Part shown: positions 1-8,093 of the stretch, piece by piece
Position numbering within the stretch: position 1 is the stretch's first letter
Layout: each line of letters opens with the position of its first letter
Origin: Conexibacter sp. CPCC 206217
GTDB taxonomy: Bacteria > Actinomycetota > Thermoleophilia > Solirubrobacterales > Solirubrobacteraceae
Assembly (NCBI RefSeq): GCF_030646165.1
Contig: NZ_JAUTDO010000002.1
Location: forward strand, 248,001-312,000
Direction: 5' to 3'
Length of the DNA: 64,000 nucleotides
Translations under genes and position numbers: made by a program
The notes under the pieces: generated by a model
What the model was told of the DNA's origin: nothing
What the model saw: the letters and a program-made list of their open reading frames with translations, nothing else
Databases searched by the model: none

Positions 1-644
1 GCCGGCTGGAGTGGGCGCGCGAGGAGTGCCGCCGGATGGAGGACGCCAGCGACGAGCGCGATCCCGAGACCGCGTTCGAGCGGCTGCCGCGCTCGGGACA
101 GCTGGACCCGCGCGCACGCGCGGTCGCGCGTGAGGTCGCCGCCTGGCGCGAGCGCACCGCGCAGCAGGAGGACAAGCCGGTCGGCACGATCCTGCCCGAC
201 CCCGCGCTCGTCGAGATCGCCAAGCGCAAGCCGGCCAGCACGCGCGAGCTGGAGCAGATCCGCGGCCTTCACGGCGGCCACCTGCGCCGCCGCGGCGACG
301 CGATCGTCGAGGCCGTCGAGCGTGGCAGCAACGCCGAGCCGATCGCGCGCGAGGCGCGCCGGCCCGGCGGCGAGCAGGGCGACGCGCCGCTGATCGCGCT
401 CGTCGAGGCCGTCATCCGCACGCGCGCGATCGAAGCCGAACTGGCCTACGAGCTGGTCGCCTCGCGCGCGGAGCTGGAGCAGATCGTGATCGCCGCGCGC
501 CGCGGCGACCCGGAGCCCGACGTGCGCGCGCTGACCGGCTGGCGCCGCGAACTGGTCGGCGCGGAGCTGGCCGACGTGCTCGCCGGCCGGCGCGCGGTCG
601 CGATCCGCGAGGGCAAGATCGACGTGCGGCCGCTCGAGGACTGA
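1..644 (+). CDS. rnd: Ribonuclease D, C-terminal part (5' end outside window)
   Basis: The reading frame is already open at base 3 and runs to the TGA at 642-644, so this is the 3' end of a longer gene. The encoded part matches the C-terminal half of RNase D, a 3'-5' exoribonuclease of tRNA maturation and RNA turnover. It shows the linker with EDKPVGTILPDPALVEIAKRKP and then an HRDC-type helical domain (STRELEQIRGLHGGHLRRRGD). The DEDD exonuclease domain would lie upstream of the window. The ATG at 36 is an internal Met, because the codons before it (RLEWAREECRR) continue the family sequence. I see no AGA arginine codon in this fragment, unlike many later genes. The identification is firm for the family; the full length cannot be seen. 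Confidence 0.85.
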   Translation, partial: RLEWAREECRRMEDASDERDPETAFERLPRSGQLDPRARAVAREVAAWRERTAQQEDKPVGTILPDPALVEIAKRKPASTRELEQIRGLHGGHLRRRGDAIVEAVERGSNAEPIAREARRPGGEQGDAPLIALVEAVIRTRAIEAELAYELVASRAELEQIVIAARRGDPEPDVRALTGWRRELVGAELADVLAGRRAVAIREGKIDVRPLED

Positions 645-705
645 GGGTCTGCACGGAAGATTGCTTCACTCGCGGGCGCGCCTGCCGATGTTTAAGGTCG
701 TGCGC

Positions 706-2010
706 ATGTCCCGCCGCCTCCCCCTGCTCGCAACGCTGACGCTCGCGTTGATCGCGATCCCGACCGGGGTCGTCGCCGCACCCGCCCCGGACGACCTCAC
801 GCCGGTCGCGAGCGCCGCCGGCGACGGCGGCGGCGGCGCGGCGCCCGGCAACGTTCCGCCGGCCCAGAGACCCGGCAGCGGGACCGGCGACGACGCGCCC
901 GTCGAGCCGCAGGACACCGGCACCGCGCTCGCCCCGCTCGGCCTGCGGAGCGCGGCGCTGACGCAGGACGGCAGCGTGCTCGCCTGGACCGCGACGACGA
1001 ACGCGCGCTGGTCGCCGGCGTCGCTGCGGCGCAACAGACAGACGCTCTGCCTGCGGCTCGTCTACGAGGCCGGCGGCGTGCAGTCGCGCGAGGTCTGCGT
1101 GCGGCGCACGGGCGCGACGACGACGCTGACGCTCGCGCGCGTGCTGAAGTCCGGCGGCCACGGCCCGCTGCACGCGCTCAGCGCGAGAGTGTCGCACCGC
1201 GACCCGAGGGCGATCAGCGCCCGCTTCACGCTCGAGAAGGCCGGCATCCCCGAGGGCTCCGCGGTCCGCTGGCGCGTGCTGTCGAGCACCGACGGCTGCA
1301 ACGTCGGCGGCACGCGGGACTGCTTCCGCGCCCGACCCGCGAACGGCGCCGTGCTGCAACTGAGAGTGCCGCTGCCGGTCGGCTGCATACCGAACGGGCC
1401 CGACTTCGTCACCAACGGCTCGCGCGCGAAGAGGGTCGTCGCGCTCACCTTCGACGACGGGCCGTCGACCTACACCAACAGCTTCCTCGACGTGCTGAAG
1501 CAGAAGGGCGTGAAGGCGACCTTCTTCATGATCGGCCAGCAGGTCGCGCCGAACGCCAGCATCGCGCGCCGCGTCCTCGCCGAGGGTCACGAGATCGGCG
1601 ACCACACCTGGAGCCACCCGAACGTCTCCGCCGGCGGCGCCTTCGCCTCGGGCCAGATCACCTCGACCGCGAACGCGATCCAGACCGCGACCGGCTTCCG
1701 CCCGTGCGCCTTCCGCGCGCCCGGCGGCGCGATAAGCGGAAGCCTCACGAGCCTCGCGCGCGGCCTCGGCTTCAACACGATCCAGTGGGACGTCGACACG
1801 AACGACTGGCAGCTGCCCGGCACCGAGGCCGACTACCAGCGCGTCGTCAACGGGGTCCACAACGGCTCGATCGTGCTGATGCACGACGGTGGCGGACCGC
1901 GCTCGCAGGGCCTCGCCGCGCTGCCGCGGATCATCGACACGCTGAAGGCGCGCGGCTACGGGTTCGTGACGGTCGCGCAGCTGATCGGCGCGACGATGAC
2001 GTACCGCTGA
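706..2010 (+). CDS. Secreted polysaccharide deacetylase (NodB domain)
   Basis: Start chosen at ATG 706, because it gives a clean signal peptide (MSRRLPLLATLTLALIAIP..VAA). A TTG at 661 and an ATG at 688 are in frame but would add an unhelpful N-terminus. A Gly/Pro-rich linker follows, then a region of about 150 residues with several Cys. The NodB homology domain starts near residue 240: motif 1 TFDDGPS (catalytic and metal Asp), motif 2 DHTWSHP (metal His pair), motif 3 FRAPGG, DTNDW, and motif 5 LMHDGGG. All catalytic residues are present. The enzyme should remove N- or O-acetyl groups from peptidoglycan, chitin-like or other acetylated glycans outside the membrane. The substrate cannot be read from the sequence. 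Confidence 0.88.
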   Translation: MSRRLPLLATLTLALIAIPTGVVAAPAPDDLTPVASAAGDGGGGAAPGNVPPAQRPGSGTGDDAPVEPQDTGTALAPLGLRSAALTQDGSVLAWTATTNARWSPASLRRNRQTLCLRLVYEAGGVQSREVCVRRTGATTTLTLARVLKSGGHGPLHALSARVSHRDPRAISARFTLEKAGIPEGSAVRWRVLSSTDGCNVGGTRDCFRARPANGAVLQLRVPLPVGCIPNGPDFVTNGSRAKRVVALTFDDGPSTYTNSFLDVLKQKGVKATFFMIGQQVAPNASIARRVLAEGHEIGDHTWSHPNVSAGGAFASGQITSTANAIQTATGFRPCAFRAPGGAISGSLTSLARGLGFNTIQWDVDTNDWQLPGTEADYQRVVNGVHNGSIVLMHDGGGPRSQGLAALPRIIDTLKARGYGFVTVAQLIGATMTYR

Positions 2011-2040
2011 GATAGTTGTAGCCGTACAAGCATTGCTATC
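2011..2040. promoter_or_regulatory. Inverted repeat ahead of the efflux gene, candidate MarR operator
   Basis: TTGTA-GCCG-TACAA (2016-2029) lies inside a wider GATAG...CTATC pair (2011-2015 and 2036-2040), about 10 bp before the GTG start of the transporter. MarR proteins bind palindromes of this size over their own promoters, and a MarR gene is the second gene of this unit. The assignment rests on position and symmetry only. Confidence 0.5.
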
Positions 2041-2049
2041 GTCGATGGC

Positions 2050-3486
2050 GTGCCCGACGCGCCCCAGCCCGATCCCCGCCGCTTCCTGATCCTCGCGATC
2101 TGCTGCATGAGCCTCTTCATCGTGGGGGTCGACGCGACGGCGGTGAACATCGCGCTGCCGTCGATCCGCAACGATCTCGGCGCCTCTGTCGCGCAGCTGC
2201 AGTGGACCGTCGACGCCTACACGCTGACGCTCGCCTCGCTGCTGCTGCTGGCCGGCTCGACCGCCGACCGGCTCGGCCGCGCGCGGATCTTCAAGGTCGG
2301 GCTGTCGCTCTTCTCGCTCGGCTCGCTGCTGTGCTCGATCGCACCGAACGTGCAGCTGCTGATAGCCGCCCGCGTGCTGCAGGCGATCGGCGGCTCGATG
2401 CTGAACCCGGTCGCGATGGGGATCGTCCGCAACACCTTCACCGATCCGCGCGAGCGCGCGCAGGCGATCGGCATCTGGGGCGGCACGATCGGCGTCAGCA
2501 TGGCGCTCGGACCGGTCCTCGGCGGGCTGCTCGTGCAGGCGGTCGACTGGCGCGCGATCTTCTGGATCAACGTCCCGGTCGGGATCGCCGCGTACCTGCT
2601 GACGACGCGCTTCGTGCCGGAGTCGAAGGCCGCGCGCGCCCGCCGCGTCGACGCCGTCGGCCAGGTGCTCGTGATCCTGCTGCTGGCGACGCTCACCTAC
2701 GCGATCATCGAGGCGCCGGCGCACGGCTGGACCTCCAGCGGCAGCATCGCGCTGTTCGGCTTCGCGCTCGTGCTGCTGATCGCGCTGGTGCGATGGGAGC
2801 TGCGCCGCCGCGAGCCGCTGATCGACATGCGCTTCTTCCGCAGCGCGCCGTTCTCGGGTGCGACCGGGATCGCCGTCGCCGCGTTCGCCGGGCTCGGCGG
2901 CTTCCTCTTCCTCAACACGCTCTACCTGCAGGAGGCGCGCGACCTGTCGCCGCTGACGGCAGGCCTGTGGACGCTGCCGATGGCGGCGATGACGGTGATC
3001 GGCGGGCCGCTCGCGGGCCGGCTGCTGGCGCGCGCGGGCGCGCGCCCGTGCTTGCTGATCGGCGGCGTCGCGATGACGCTCGGCGCGCTGCTGCTGACGA
3101 GCGTCGACGGCACGACGTCGCTCGCGCACCTGTTCGCCGCCTACGTGCTGTTCGGAATCGGCTTCGGCTTCGTCAACCCGCCGATCACGAACACGGCGGT
3201 CTCCGGCATGCCGGCCGACCAGGCGGGCGTCGCGGCGGCGGTCGCGTCGACCAGCCGCCAGTTCGGCTCGACGCTCGGCGTCGCGGTCGTCGGCGCGATC
3301 GCGGTGCCGAGCGCCGCGCTCGCGTCCGACGGCGCGATCGCCGCGGCGGGCCACACCGGCTGGTGGCTGGTGACCGGCTGCGGCCTGCTGGTGCTGCTGC
3401 TCGGGATCGCGACGACGAGCCGCTGGGCGAACGGCACCGCGGCGCGCGCGGCGCTGGCCTTTGACCGGACGGCGGCGGGCACGTGA
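2050..3486 (+). CDS. MFS drug efflux transporter, DHA2 (EmrB/QacA) family
   Basis: The product has 478 residues with about 14 predicted membrane segments, the normal size for DHA2 proton antiporters. Motif A is seen as TADRLGRARIF in the loop after the second segment. The motif-C-like GVSMALGPVLGG lies in the fifth segment and is typical of exporters. The start is GTG 2050; the ATG at 2045 is out of frame. It probably exports hydrophobic toxic compounds across the cytoplasmic membrane. Its stop overlaps the start of the downstream MarR gene (GTGA at 3483-3486), so the two are translationally coupled, the standard arrangement of a pump with its ligand-sensing repressor. The substrate is unknown. 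Confidence 0.9.
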   Translation: MPDAPQPDPRRFLILAICCMSLFIVGVDATAVNIALPSIRNDLGASVAQLQWTVDAYTLTLASLLLLAGSTADRLGRARIFKVGLSLFSLGSLLCSIAPNVQLLIAARVLQAIGGSMLNPVAMGIVRNTFTDPRERAQAIGIWGGTIGVSMALGPVLGGLLVQAVDWRAIFWINVPVGIAAYLLTTRFVPESKAARARRVDAVGQVLVILLLATLTYAIIEAPAHGWTSSGSIALFGFALVLLIALVRWELRRREPLIDMRFFRSAPFSGATGIAVAAFAGLGGFLFLNTLYLQEARDLSPLTAGLWTLPMAAMTVIGGPLAGRLLARAGARPCLLIGGVAMTLGALLLTSVDGTTSLAHLFAAYVLFGIGFGFVNPPITNTAVSGMPADQAGVAAAVASTSRQFGSTLGVAVVGAIAVPSAALASDGAIAAAGHTGWWLVTGCGLLVLLLGIATTSRWANGTAARAALAFDRTAAGT

Positions 3487-3956
3487 GCGACCGGGCGCAG
3501 GCGGCGGGCGACGACGACCGCGCTCAGCGGCGTGCCGGCGCCGACGACGCGGCGAGCGATCCCGTCCAGCTGAGCTGGAGCGTGATGCGCGAACTGGTGC
3601 TCGACCACGACCGCCGGCACGAGATCGCGGAGGCGCTGGGGCTCAGCTTCGCGCGCGTGCGATCGCTGAAGTACATCGCCGAGCAGCCGCTGACGCTGCG
3701 CGCGCTCGCCGATCGGCTGCAGACGGATCCGCCGTACGCGACGCGGATCGTCGACGACCTCGAGCAGCTCAGGCTGGTCGCCCGCACCGCCGACCCGCGC
3801 GACCGGCGCGCCAAGCTCGTCTCGGCGACGGCGGAGGGCAAGCGGATCGCGGCGCGCGCCAGCGAACTGCTCGACGTCCCGCCGGCCGGGCTGCGGACGC
3901 TGGCGCCCGACGACCTCGCCACGCTCGCGCGGATCCTGTCGCAACTCGCGCGCTGA
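3483..3956 (+). CDS. MarR-family transcriptional regulator
   Basis: A 157-residue winged-helix regulator. The recognition region is LTLRALADRLQTDPPYATRIVDDLEQLRLV, and the wing is DPRDRRAKLVSATAEGK, which carries the DxRxxxxxLT-like signature of MarR. It starts at GTG 3483 inside the stop of the efflux gene. MarR dimers usually repress a neighbouring pump until a phenolic or other small ligand binds. The inverted repeat at 2016-2029 in front of the pump is the obvious candidate target. A disordered acidic N-terminus of about 25 residues precedes the fold. Confidence 0.88.
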   Translation: MSDRAQAAGDDDRAQRRAGADDAASDPVQLSWSVMRELVLDHDRRHEIAEALGLSFARVRSLKYIAEQPLTLRALADRLQTDPPYATRIVDDLEQLRLVARTADPRDRRAKLVSATAEGKRIAARASELLDVPPAGLRTLAPDDLATLARILSQLAR

Positions 3957-4025
3957 CACGCTGGCCGGCCGCACGGACCCAGCAGCTCACCGTGATGTGG
4001 GATTTTGGTATGTTTCCACGTCCTA

Positions 4026-4041
4026 GGAACAGCGTTGTTCC
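4026..4041. promoter_or_regulatory. GGAACA-GCGT-TGTTCC palindrome, candidate operator
   Basis: Perfect 6-bp arms around a 4-bp centre, in an AT-richer stretch about 105 bp ahead of the HxlR-type gene. It could be the operator of that regulator or of the MarR protein. Its right end touches the hairpin starting at 4040, so it might instead be part of the terminator region. Confidence 0.35.
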
Positions 4042-4062
4042 CTGCCGTTTGCAGGGGCGTTT
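4040..4062 (+). terminator. Rho-independent terminator after the efflux/marR unit
   Basis: Stem CCCTGC / GCAGGG (4040-4045 and 4051-4056) with a CGTTT loop, followed by GCGTTTT. It stands 84 bp after the MarR stop and before the HxlR gene. It is one of few hairpins in the window with a real T-run. Confidence 0.55.
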
Positions 4063-4146
4063 TACGATTTATCGTCATATCGAGGGGCCGCTCCAGGGTG
4101 GACTGCCGCACGTGCGTGCGCCGGATGGGCGGTCGGGGAACCGTTC

Positions 4147-4800
4147 ATGCCGACAAGGGACTTCGGGGAGAAGCCGCGCCGTCAGTGGGCACCGGACGCG
4201 CGTGCGCTGAACGTCCTCGGCGACCGCTGGCTGATGGTGATCGTGCGCGACCTGGCGGCGGGGCCGCTGCGACTCGACGAGCTGCGCCGCTGGCTCCCGG
4301 GCGTCTCCGCGGGCGCGCTCGAGGCGCGCCTGGCGAAGATGGCGGAGGAGCGGCTGATCGTGCGCCGCCGCTTCCGCTCGCTGCCGCCGCGCGTCGACCT
4401 CGAGCTGACCGACCGCGGCCGCTCCCTGCTGCCGGTGATCGGCGAGATCGCCCGCTGGGAACTGCAGACGAACTGGTCCGCCCCACGTGCCGACGAATGG
4501 ATCGACGTAGCCGCCTGCTTCCGCCTCGCCCCCTTCCTCGCCACCGCGCCCAACGGCGCCGACGGCGAGCTCGCCCTCACGATCGAGCACGAGGAGAAGC
4601 CCCAGGAATACGCCTACGTGCGCCAGAGCGGCCGCGCCAAGGTGGAACACCGCCCCGCCCCCGACGCCGCGATACGCATCAGCGGCACGGCAGAGCAATG
4701 GGTCGCGACGCTCAGCCCCGAGACGAACGCGAACGCGCTGCGGATAGAGGGCGAGCAGGCACCGGCGGATGCGTTCCTGCGCCTGTTCGACAGTCGCTGA
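4147..4800 (+). CDS. HxlR-type regulator with C-terminal SCP2-like domain
   Basis: The N-terminal half (to about residue 105) is an HxlR winged helix: ALNVLGDRWLMVIVRDLAAGPLRLDELRRWLPGVSAGALEARLAKM. The second half (ELALTIEHEEKPQEYAYVRQSGRAKVEHR..AAIRISGTAEQWVATLSP) resembles the small SCP2 sterol-carrier-like domain fused to some actinobacterial HxlR proteins. The Cys that many HxlR proteins carry before the helix-turn-helix (CPVE motif) is not present. The fused domain probably senses a hydrophobic ligand, but no ligand can be named. The gene stands alone between two hairpins, so its target may be itself or a distant locus. Confidence 0.75.
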   Translation: MPTRDFGEKPRRQWAPDARALNVLGDRWLMVIVRDLAAGPLRLDELRRWLPGVSAGALEARLAKMAEERLIVRRRFRSLPPRVDLELTDRGRSLLPVIGEIARWELQTNWSAPRADEWIDVAACFRLAPFLATAPNGADGELALTIEHEEKPQEYAYVRQSGRAKVEHRPAPDAAIRISGTAEQWVATLSPETNANALRIEGEQAPADAFLRLFDSR

Positions 4801-4830
4801 CCAGCCGAAAAATCGGCGCCGGCGAAATTC

Positions 4831-4867
4831 TCGGCGGCCGCTGCGTCCCCCACGCAGCGGCCGCCGA
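4831..4867 (+). terminator. Long perfect hairpin after the HxlR gene
   Basis: Arms of 16 bp (4831-4846 and 4852-4867) with a CCCCC loop, starting 31 bp after the HxlR stop. It has no T-tract, as is common for terminators in GC-rich actinobacteria. Confidence 0.6.
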
Positions 4868-5593
4868 AGCCGCGGGCCAACCTCGCGGTGGCCCTATCGG
4901 CGGGCGACGGCGTCCGGCAGCGACAGTCTGGGCAAGGCCCCGGGGTAGAAGCCGCTTCGCGCTCGCGTGGGCGCGGCCGCGGTTCCGGGTCCATGTGCCG
5001 CCGACAGACTGTGCGCACGTGGCGCCGCCGTCTGCCGATCAGGATCCACTGCGCCGTCGCGTGCCGGCGCGTGTGTGCAGACCATCGCGTATGCCCCGTG
5101 CAGGAGGGCCGGTGCGGTGGACCTGCATCCGTGTGGATGCTGGATCGGCAGGTTTTGCTCGGTTTCCGATCTCATGATTAATCTCCGGAGAACCGAAGAA
5201 CTGATGCACTGCTTGACGTTCCACGAGGCGCCGCGACGGCACGCCCCTTCCCCTCGACACGAAATCCCCGTGGTTGCGGAGTTCGTGCTTGCCACGCTAA
5301 CGCGCTTGGACAGCTGCGTCAACCGCTCAATTACGTCCACAACCGACACCTTGGCAGCTGTATACAGCGGCCTCGCGGGATGCACCGGTATCGTCGTTGT
5401 TCGCGATCCTGACAAACGAATGCATAGCTTTCTGCTCTGCCTGAAGGCGGTGTTTCGATCGGGTGACAAAGGGCTATATGGCGCGAGCGCGCGCACGATT
5501 CCCGCTTGGCGCGGCTGCTCTGGTACGGTCGGTGATTCCGCATCCCGGAAATGAGGTTGTCCGATCCCCAGTCAGGCGAAGAGTCCCGCGATC
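4868..5593. other. Long intergenic stretch without a credible gene
   Basis: About 725 bp before the IclR gene. Open frames exist on both strands, but they show no family motifs and no actinobacterial third-position GC bias. From about 5150 to 5480 the composition is clearly less GC-rich than its surroundings. A perfect 12-bp palindrome GCTGTATACAGC sits at 5357-5368. The TGTATACA core is of the type bound by GntR- or IclR-like dimers. The stretch may be the regulatory region of the IclR gene or a decayed gene. Confidence 0.4.
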
Positions 5594-6394
5594 GTGCAGT
5601 CCGTCGCGCGTGGCTTCGACCTTCTCGAAGCGGTCGCCGCGGCCGACGAGATCGGGCTGGTGGAGCTGGCGCACCGCACGGGTCTGCAGCCGAGCACGAC
5701 GCATCGGCTGCTCGCGACGCTGATCGCGTGCGGCTATGTCGTGCAGAACCCGCAGACGAGCCGTTACCGCCTCAGCCACAAGGTCGTCGAGCTGGCCGGC
5801 GGGCAGGAGCACCGCATGCAGCGGCTGCGCACGGCGGTGCGCCCGCACCTGCTGATGATCCGCGACGCGACCGACGAGACGACCAACCTCTGCGTCCTGG
5901 ACCGCTTCACGATCGTCTACGTCGACCAGGCCGAGAGCAGCCGCACCGTGCGGATGTTCACCGAACTGGGCCGGCGCGTGCCCGCGCACGCGTGCGCAGC
6001 CGGCAAGGCGATGCTCGCGTTCCAGACCGGTGACGTGATCGGCGACCTGCGCGAGCGCGCGCCGTTCCCGTCGCTGACCCCGCACACGATCACCGCCGCC
6101 GACGAGCTGGAGGTCGAGCTGCGTCGCGCGCACGCGCGTGGGTATGCGATCGATCGCGAGGAGTACGAGGACGGCGTGCTCTGCATCGCGGCGCCGATCT
6201 TCGGCTCCGACGGCGAGGTGGTGGCCGCGGCGAGCGTCTCCGGCCCCGCCGCGCGGCTGCTGCGCCAGGACCTGTCGGAGCTCGGCGAGCTGGTGCGGGG
6301 ACGGATGCTGGAGGTCTCGCGCGAGCTCGGCTACGAGCCCGGCGAGGGCGCCGGCACGCCGGCCAACGGCGCGGGCGCTCCCACCGCGGCCTGA
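5594..6394 (+). CDS. IclR-family transcriptional regulator
   Basis: N-terminal winged helix (residues 1-60: VARGFDLLEAVAAADEIGLVELAHRTGLQPSTTHRLLATLI) followed by the GAF-like IclR effector domain (ETTNLCVLDRFTIVYVDQ, VPAHACAAGKAML, GYAIDREEYEDGVLCIAAPIF). GTG 5594 is the only start in the open frame, which begins just after a stop at 5552-5554. The usual upstream residues (SQAKSPAI) are encoded but have no start codon of their own. It is codirectional with the aminotransferase gene 120 bp downstream, so control of amine or amino-acid catabolism is a reasonable guess. The effector is unknown. Confidence 0.88.
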   Translation: MQSVARGFDLLEAVAAADEIGLVELAHRTGLQPSTTHRLLATLIACGYVVQNPQTSRYRLSHKVVELAGGQEHRMQRLRTAVRPHLLMIRDATDETTNLCVLDRFTIVYVDQAESSRTVRMFTELGRRVPAHACAAGKAMLAFQTGDVIGDLRERAPFPSLTPHTITAADELEVELRRAHARGYAIDREEYEDGVLCIAAPIFGSDGEVVAAASVSGPAARLLRQDLSELGELVRGRMLEVSRELGYEPGEGAGTPANGAGAPTAA

Positions 6395-6516
6395 CGCGCG
6401 GGTGTGCGCGCAAGGCGCGCTCACCGATCGACACTCGCCATCCTGCACAAGGCCGCCCCGCGACGTTGGACCGATGGCGGCTTGTGGGCTCCCGCGGCCG
6501 TTGCGACAGTCCCGTC

Positions 6517-7806
6517 ATGACTTCGATCGATCGCCGGGAGGCCGACGTGGCGGACACCCGCCTGTGGCACCCCTTCTCAGACATGTCGGCGGTGCGCCAC
6601 AGCGAGTTCGTCCTGACGCGCGGCGAAGGCGTCTGGATCTACGACGAGGAGGATCGCCGCTATCTCGATGCGACCGCGAGCCTCTGGTACGCGAACGTGG
6701 GACACGGACGGCGCGAGATCGCCGACGCGATCGTCGAGCAGCTCGGCAGGCTGGAGGCGTACTCGGCGTTCGGCGACTTCACGACACCGCCCGCGCAGGA
6801 GCTCGCCGCGCGCGTCGCGCGGCTGGCGCCGGTCGACGACGCGCGTGTCTTCTTCACGACCGGCGGCGGCGAGGCGCTCGACTCGGCCGCGAAGATCGCG
6901 CGCCGCTACTGGAGCGCGAAGGGCCAGCCGGAGCGCGTGCACCTGATCGGCCGCACCGGCGGCTACCACGGCACCAACGGCTACGGCACGGCGATCGGCG
7001 GGATCGAGGGCAACCGCGCGGGCTGGGGCCCGCTGATGAGTCAGGTCTCGTCGGTGCAGTGGGACTCGCTCGCGGCGCTGGAGCAGGAGATCCTGCAGGT
7101 CGGCCCCGAGCGCGTCGCGGCCGTCTTCGCCGAGCCGGTGATCGGCGCGGGCGGCGTGCTGCCGCCGCCGGCGGGCTACCTCGAGGGCGTCCAGGCGATC
7201 TGCAACGAGCACGGCATCCTGTTCGTCGCCGACGAGGTCATCTGCGCGTTCGGCCGCGTCGGGCACTGGTTCGCGTCGGAGCGGTTCGGCCTCAGCCCCG
7301 ACATGATCACGTTCGCCAAGGGCGTCACCAGCGGCTACCTGCCGCTCGGCGGCGTCGTCGCCTCCGGGCGCGTGGCGGAGCCGTTCTGGGACGAGGCGGG
7401 CAACACGCTGCGCCACGGCGCGACGTACGCGGCGCACGCGACCTGCTGCGCGGCCGGCAGCGCCAACCTCGACCTGCTGGAGCAGGACGGACTGGTCAGC
7501 CGCGCGCTGGAGCTGGAGGGCCCGCTGCTGGAGGCGCTGAAGCCGTTGGCCGCGCATCCGCTCGTGCACGAGGCGCGCGGCGGCGTCGGGCTGCTGGCGG
7601 CGCTCGAGTTCACCCCGGAGGCGAACGCCGCCGGCGCGCCCGGGGCGGTCTTCGCGGCGGCTCGCGAGCGCGGCGTGATCGTGCGCGCGCTCGGCCAGGG
7701 GATCGCGGTCTCGCCGCCGCTGACGATCGAGCAGGAGCAGATCGAGCTGCTCGCGACGACGGTCGGCGAGTCGCTCGACGCGGTCGCCGCGGCGTCCGTC
7801 CGATAG
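6517..7806 (+). CDS. Class III (omega) aminotransferase
   Basis: A PLP fold-type I aminotransferase of 429 residues starting at ATG 6517 (MTSIDRREADVADTRLWHPFSDM). The opening LWHPFSDM is typical of omega-amino-acid:pyruvate and related transaminases. PLP-site features are FFTTGGGEALDSAAKIAR, FVADEVICAFGRVG and the Schiff-base Lys in FAKGVTSGYLPLGG (about residue 268). It moves an amino group from a terminal amine or omega-amino acid to a keto acid, usually pyruvate. Substrate choice (beta-alanine, putrescine, taurine and others) cannot be decided. An IclR gene precedes it and strong hairpins follow it. Confidence 0.87.
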   Translation: MTSIDRREADVADTRLWHPFSDMSAVRHSEFVLTRGEGVWIYDEEDRRYLDATASLWYANVGHGRREIADAIVEQLGRLEAYSAFGDFTTPPAQELAARVARLAPVDDARVFFTTGGGEALDSAAKIARRYWSAKGQPERVHLIGRTGGYHGTNGYGTAIGGIEGNRAGWGPLMSQVSSVQWDSLAALEQEILQVGPERVAAVFAEPVIGAGGVLPPPAGYLEGVQAICNEHGILFVADEVICAFGRVGHWFASERFGLSPDMITFAKGVTSGYLPLGGVVASGRVAEPFWDEAGNTLRHGATYAAHATCCAAGSANLDLLEQDGLVSRALELEGPLLEALKPLAAHPLVHEARGGVGLLAALEFTPEANAAGAPGAVFAAARERGVIVRALGQGIAVSPPLTIEQEQIELLATTVGESLDAVAAASVR

Positions 7807-7980
7807 AGTGCACACGCGCCATCTGGGGTCCAGATCGCTGAACGGATAGCGGTGCGCTGATCGACCAGACCCGATTTGGTGAAGGCTTCTTCACTGTCGG
7901 GAATGCGAACGTCCGCCAAAAGCGCGACACTTACGATCTCACAGTGACTCGAAGGGGTCGCGAGTGGGAAGTTTTCAAAG

Positions 7981-8010
7981 CGTGACGGCTTCTCCCCCGA
8001 GGCCGTCACG
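7981..8010. terminator. Hairpin in convergent gap (first)
   Basis: CGTGACGGC / GCCGTCACG, 9-bp perfect arms with a 12-base loop, between the aminotransferase and the GST gene that runs toward it. Read on the minus strand it is followed by CTTTGAAAA, so it may terminate the GST transcript. Confidence 0.5.
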
Positions 8011-8034
8011 GGCCACGCCGCCCCGCGTGGCTCC

Positions 8035-8076
8035 GGCCGGTCGCGCTCCCCCTGGCGCGGCCGGCCACCCTTTTCT
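8035..8076 (+). terminator. Hairpin with CCCTTTTCTT tail (second)
   Basis: GGCCGG...GCGC / GCGC...CCGGCC stem followed by ACCCTTTTCTT. This is a classical intrinsic terminator for the aminotransferase direction. Confidence 0.6.
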
Positions 8077-8093
8077 TCAGGCTCCGCTGGTGC

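Noticed and set aside
412..3354. 980-codon open frame on the minus strand
   Set aside because: Arg/Asp-rich composition typical of the antisense of GC-rich genes; the plus strand encodes clear deacetylase and MFS proteins over the same bases.
4967..5554. 195-codon plus-strand frame before the IclR gene
   Set aside because: No GC-skewed third positions, many Cys and Arg, no recognisable motif, and no ribosome site.
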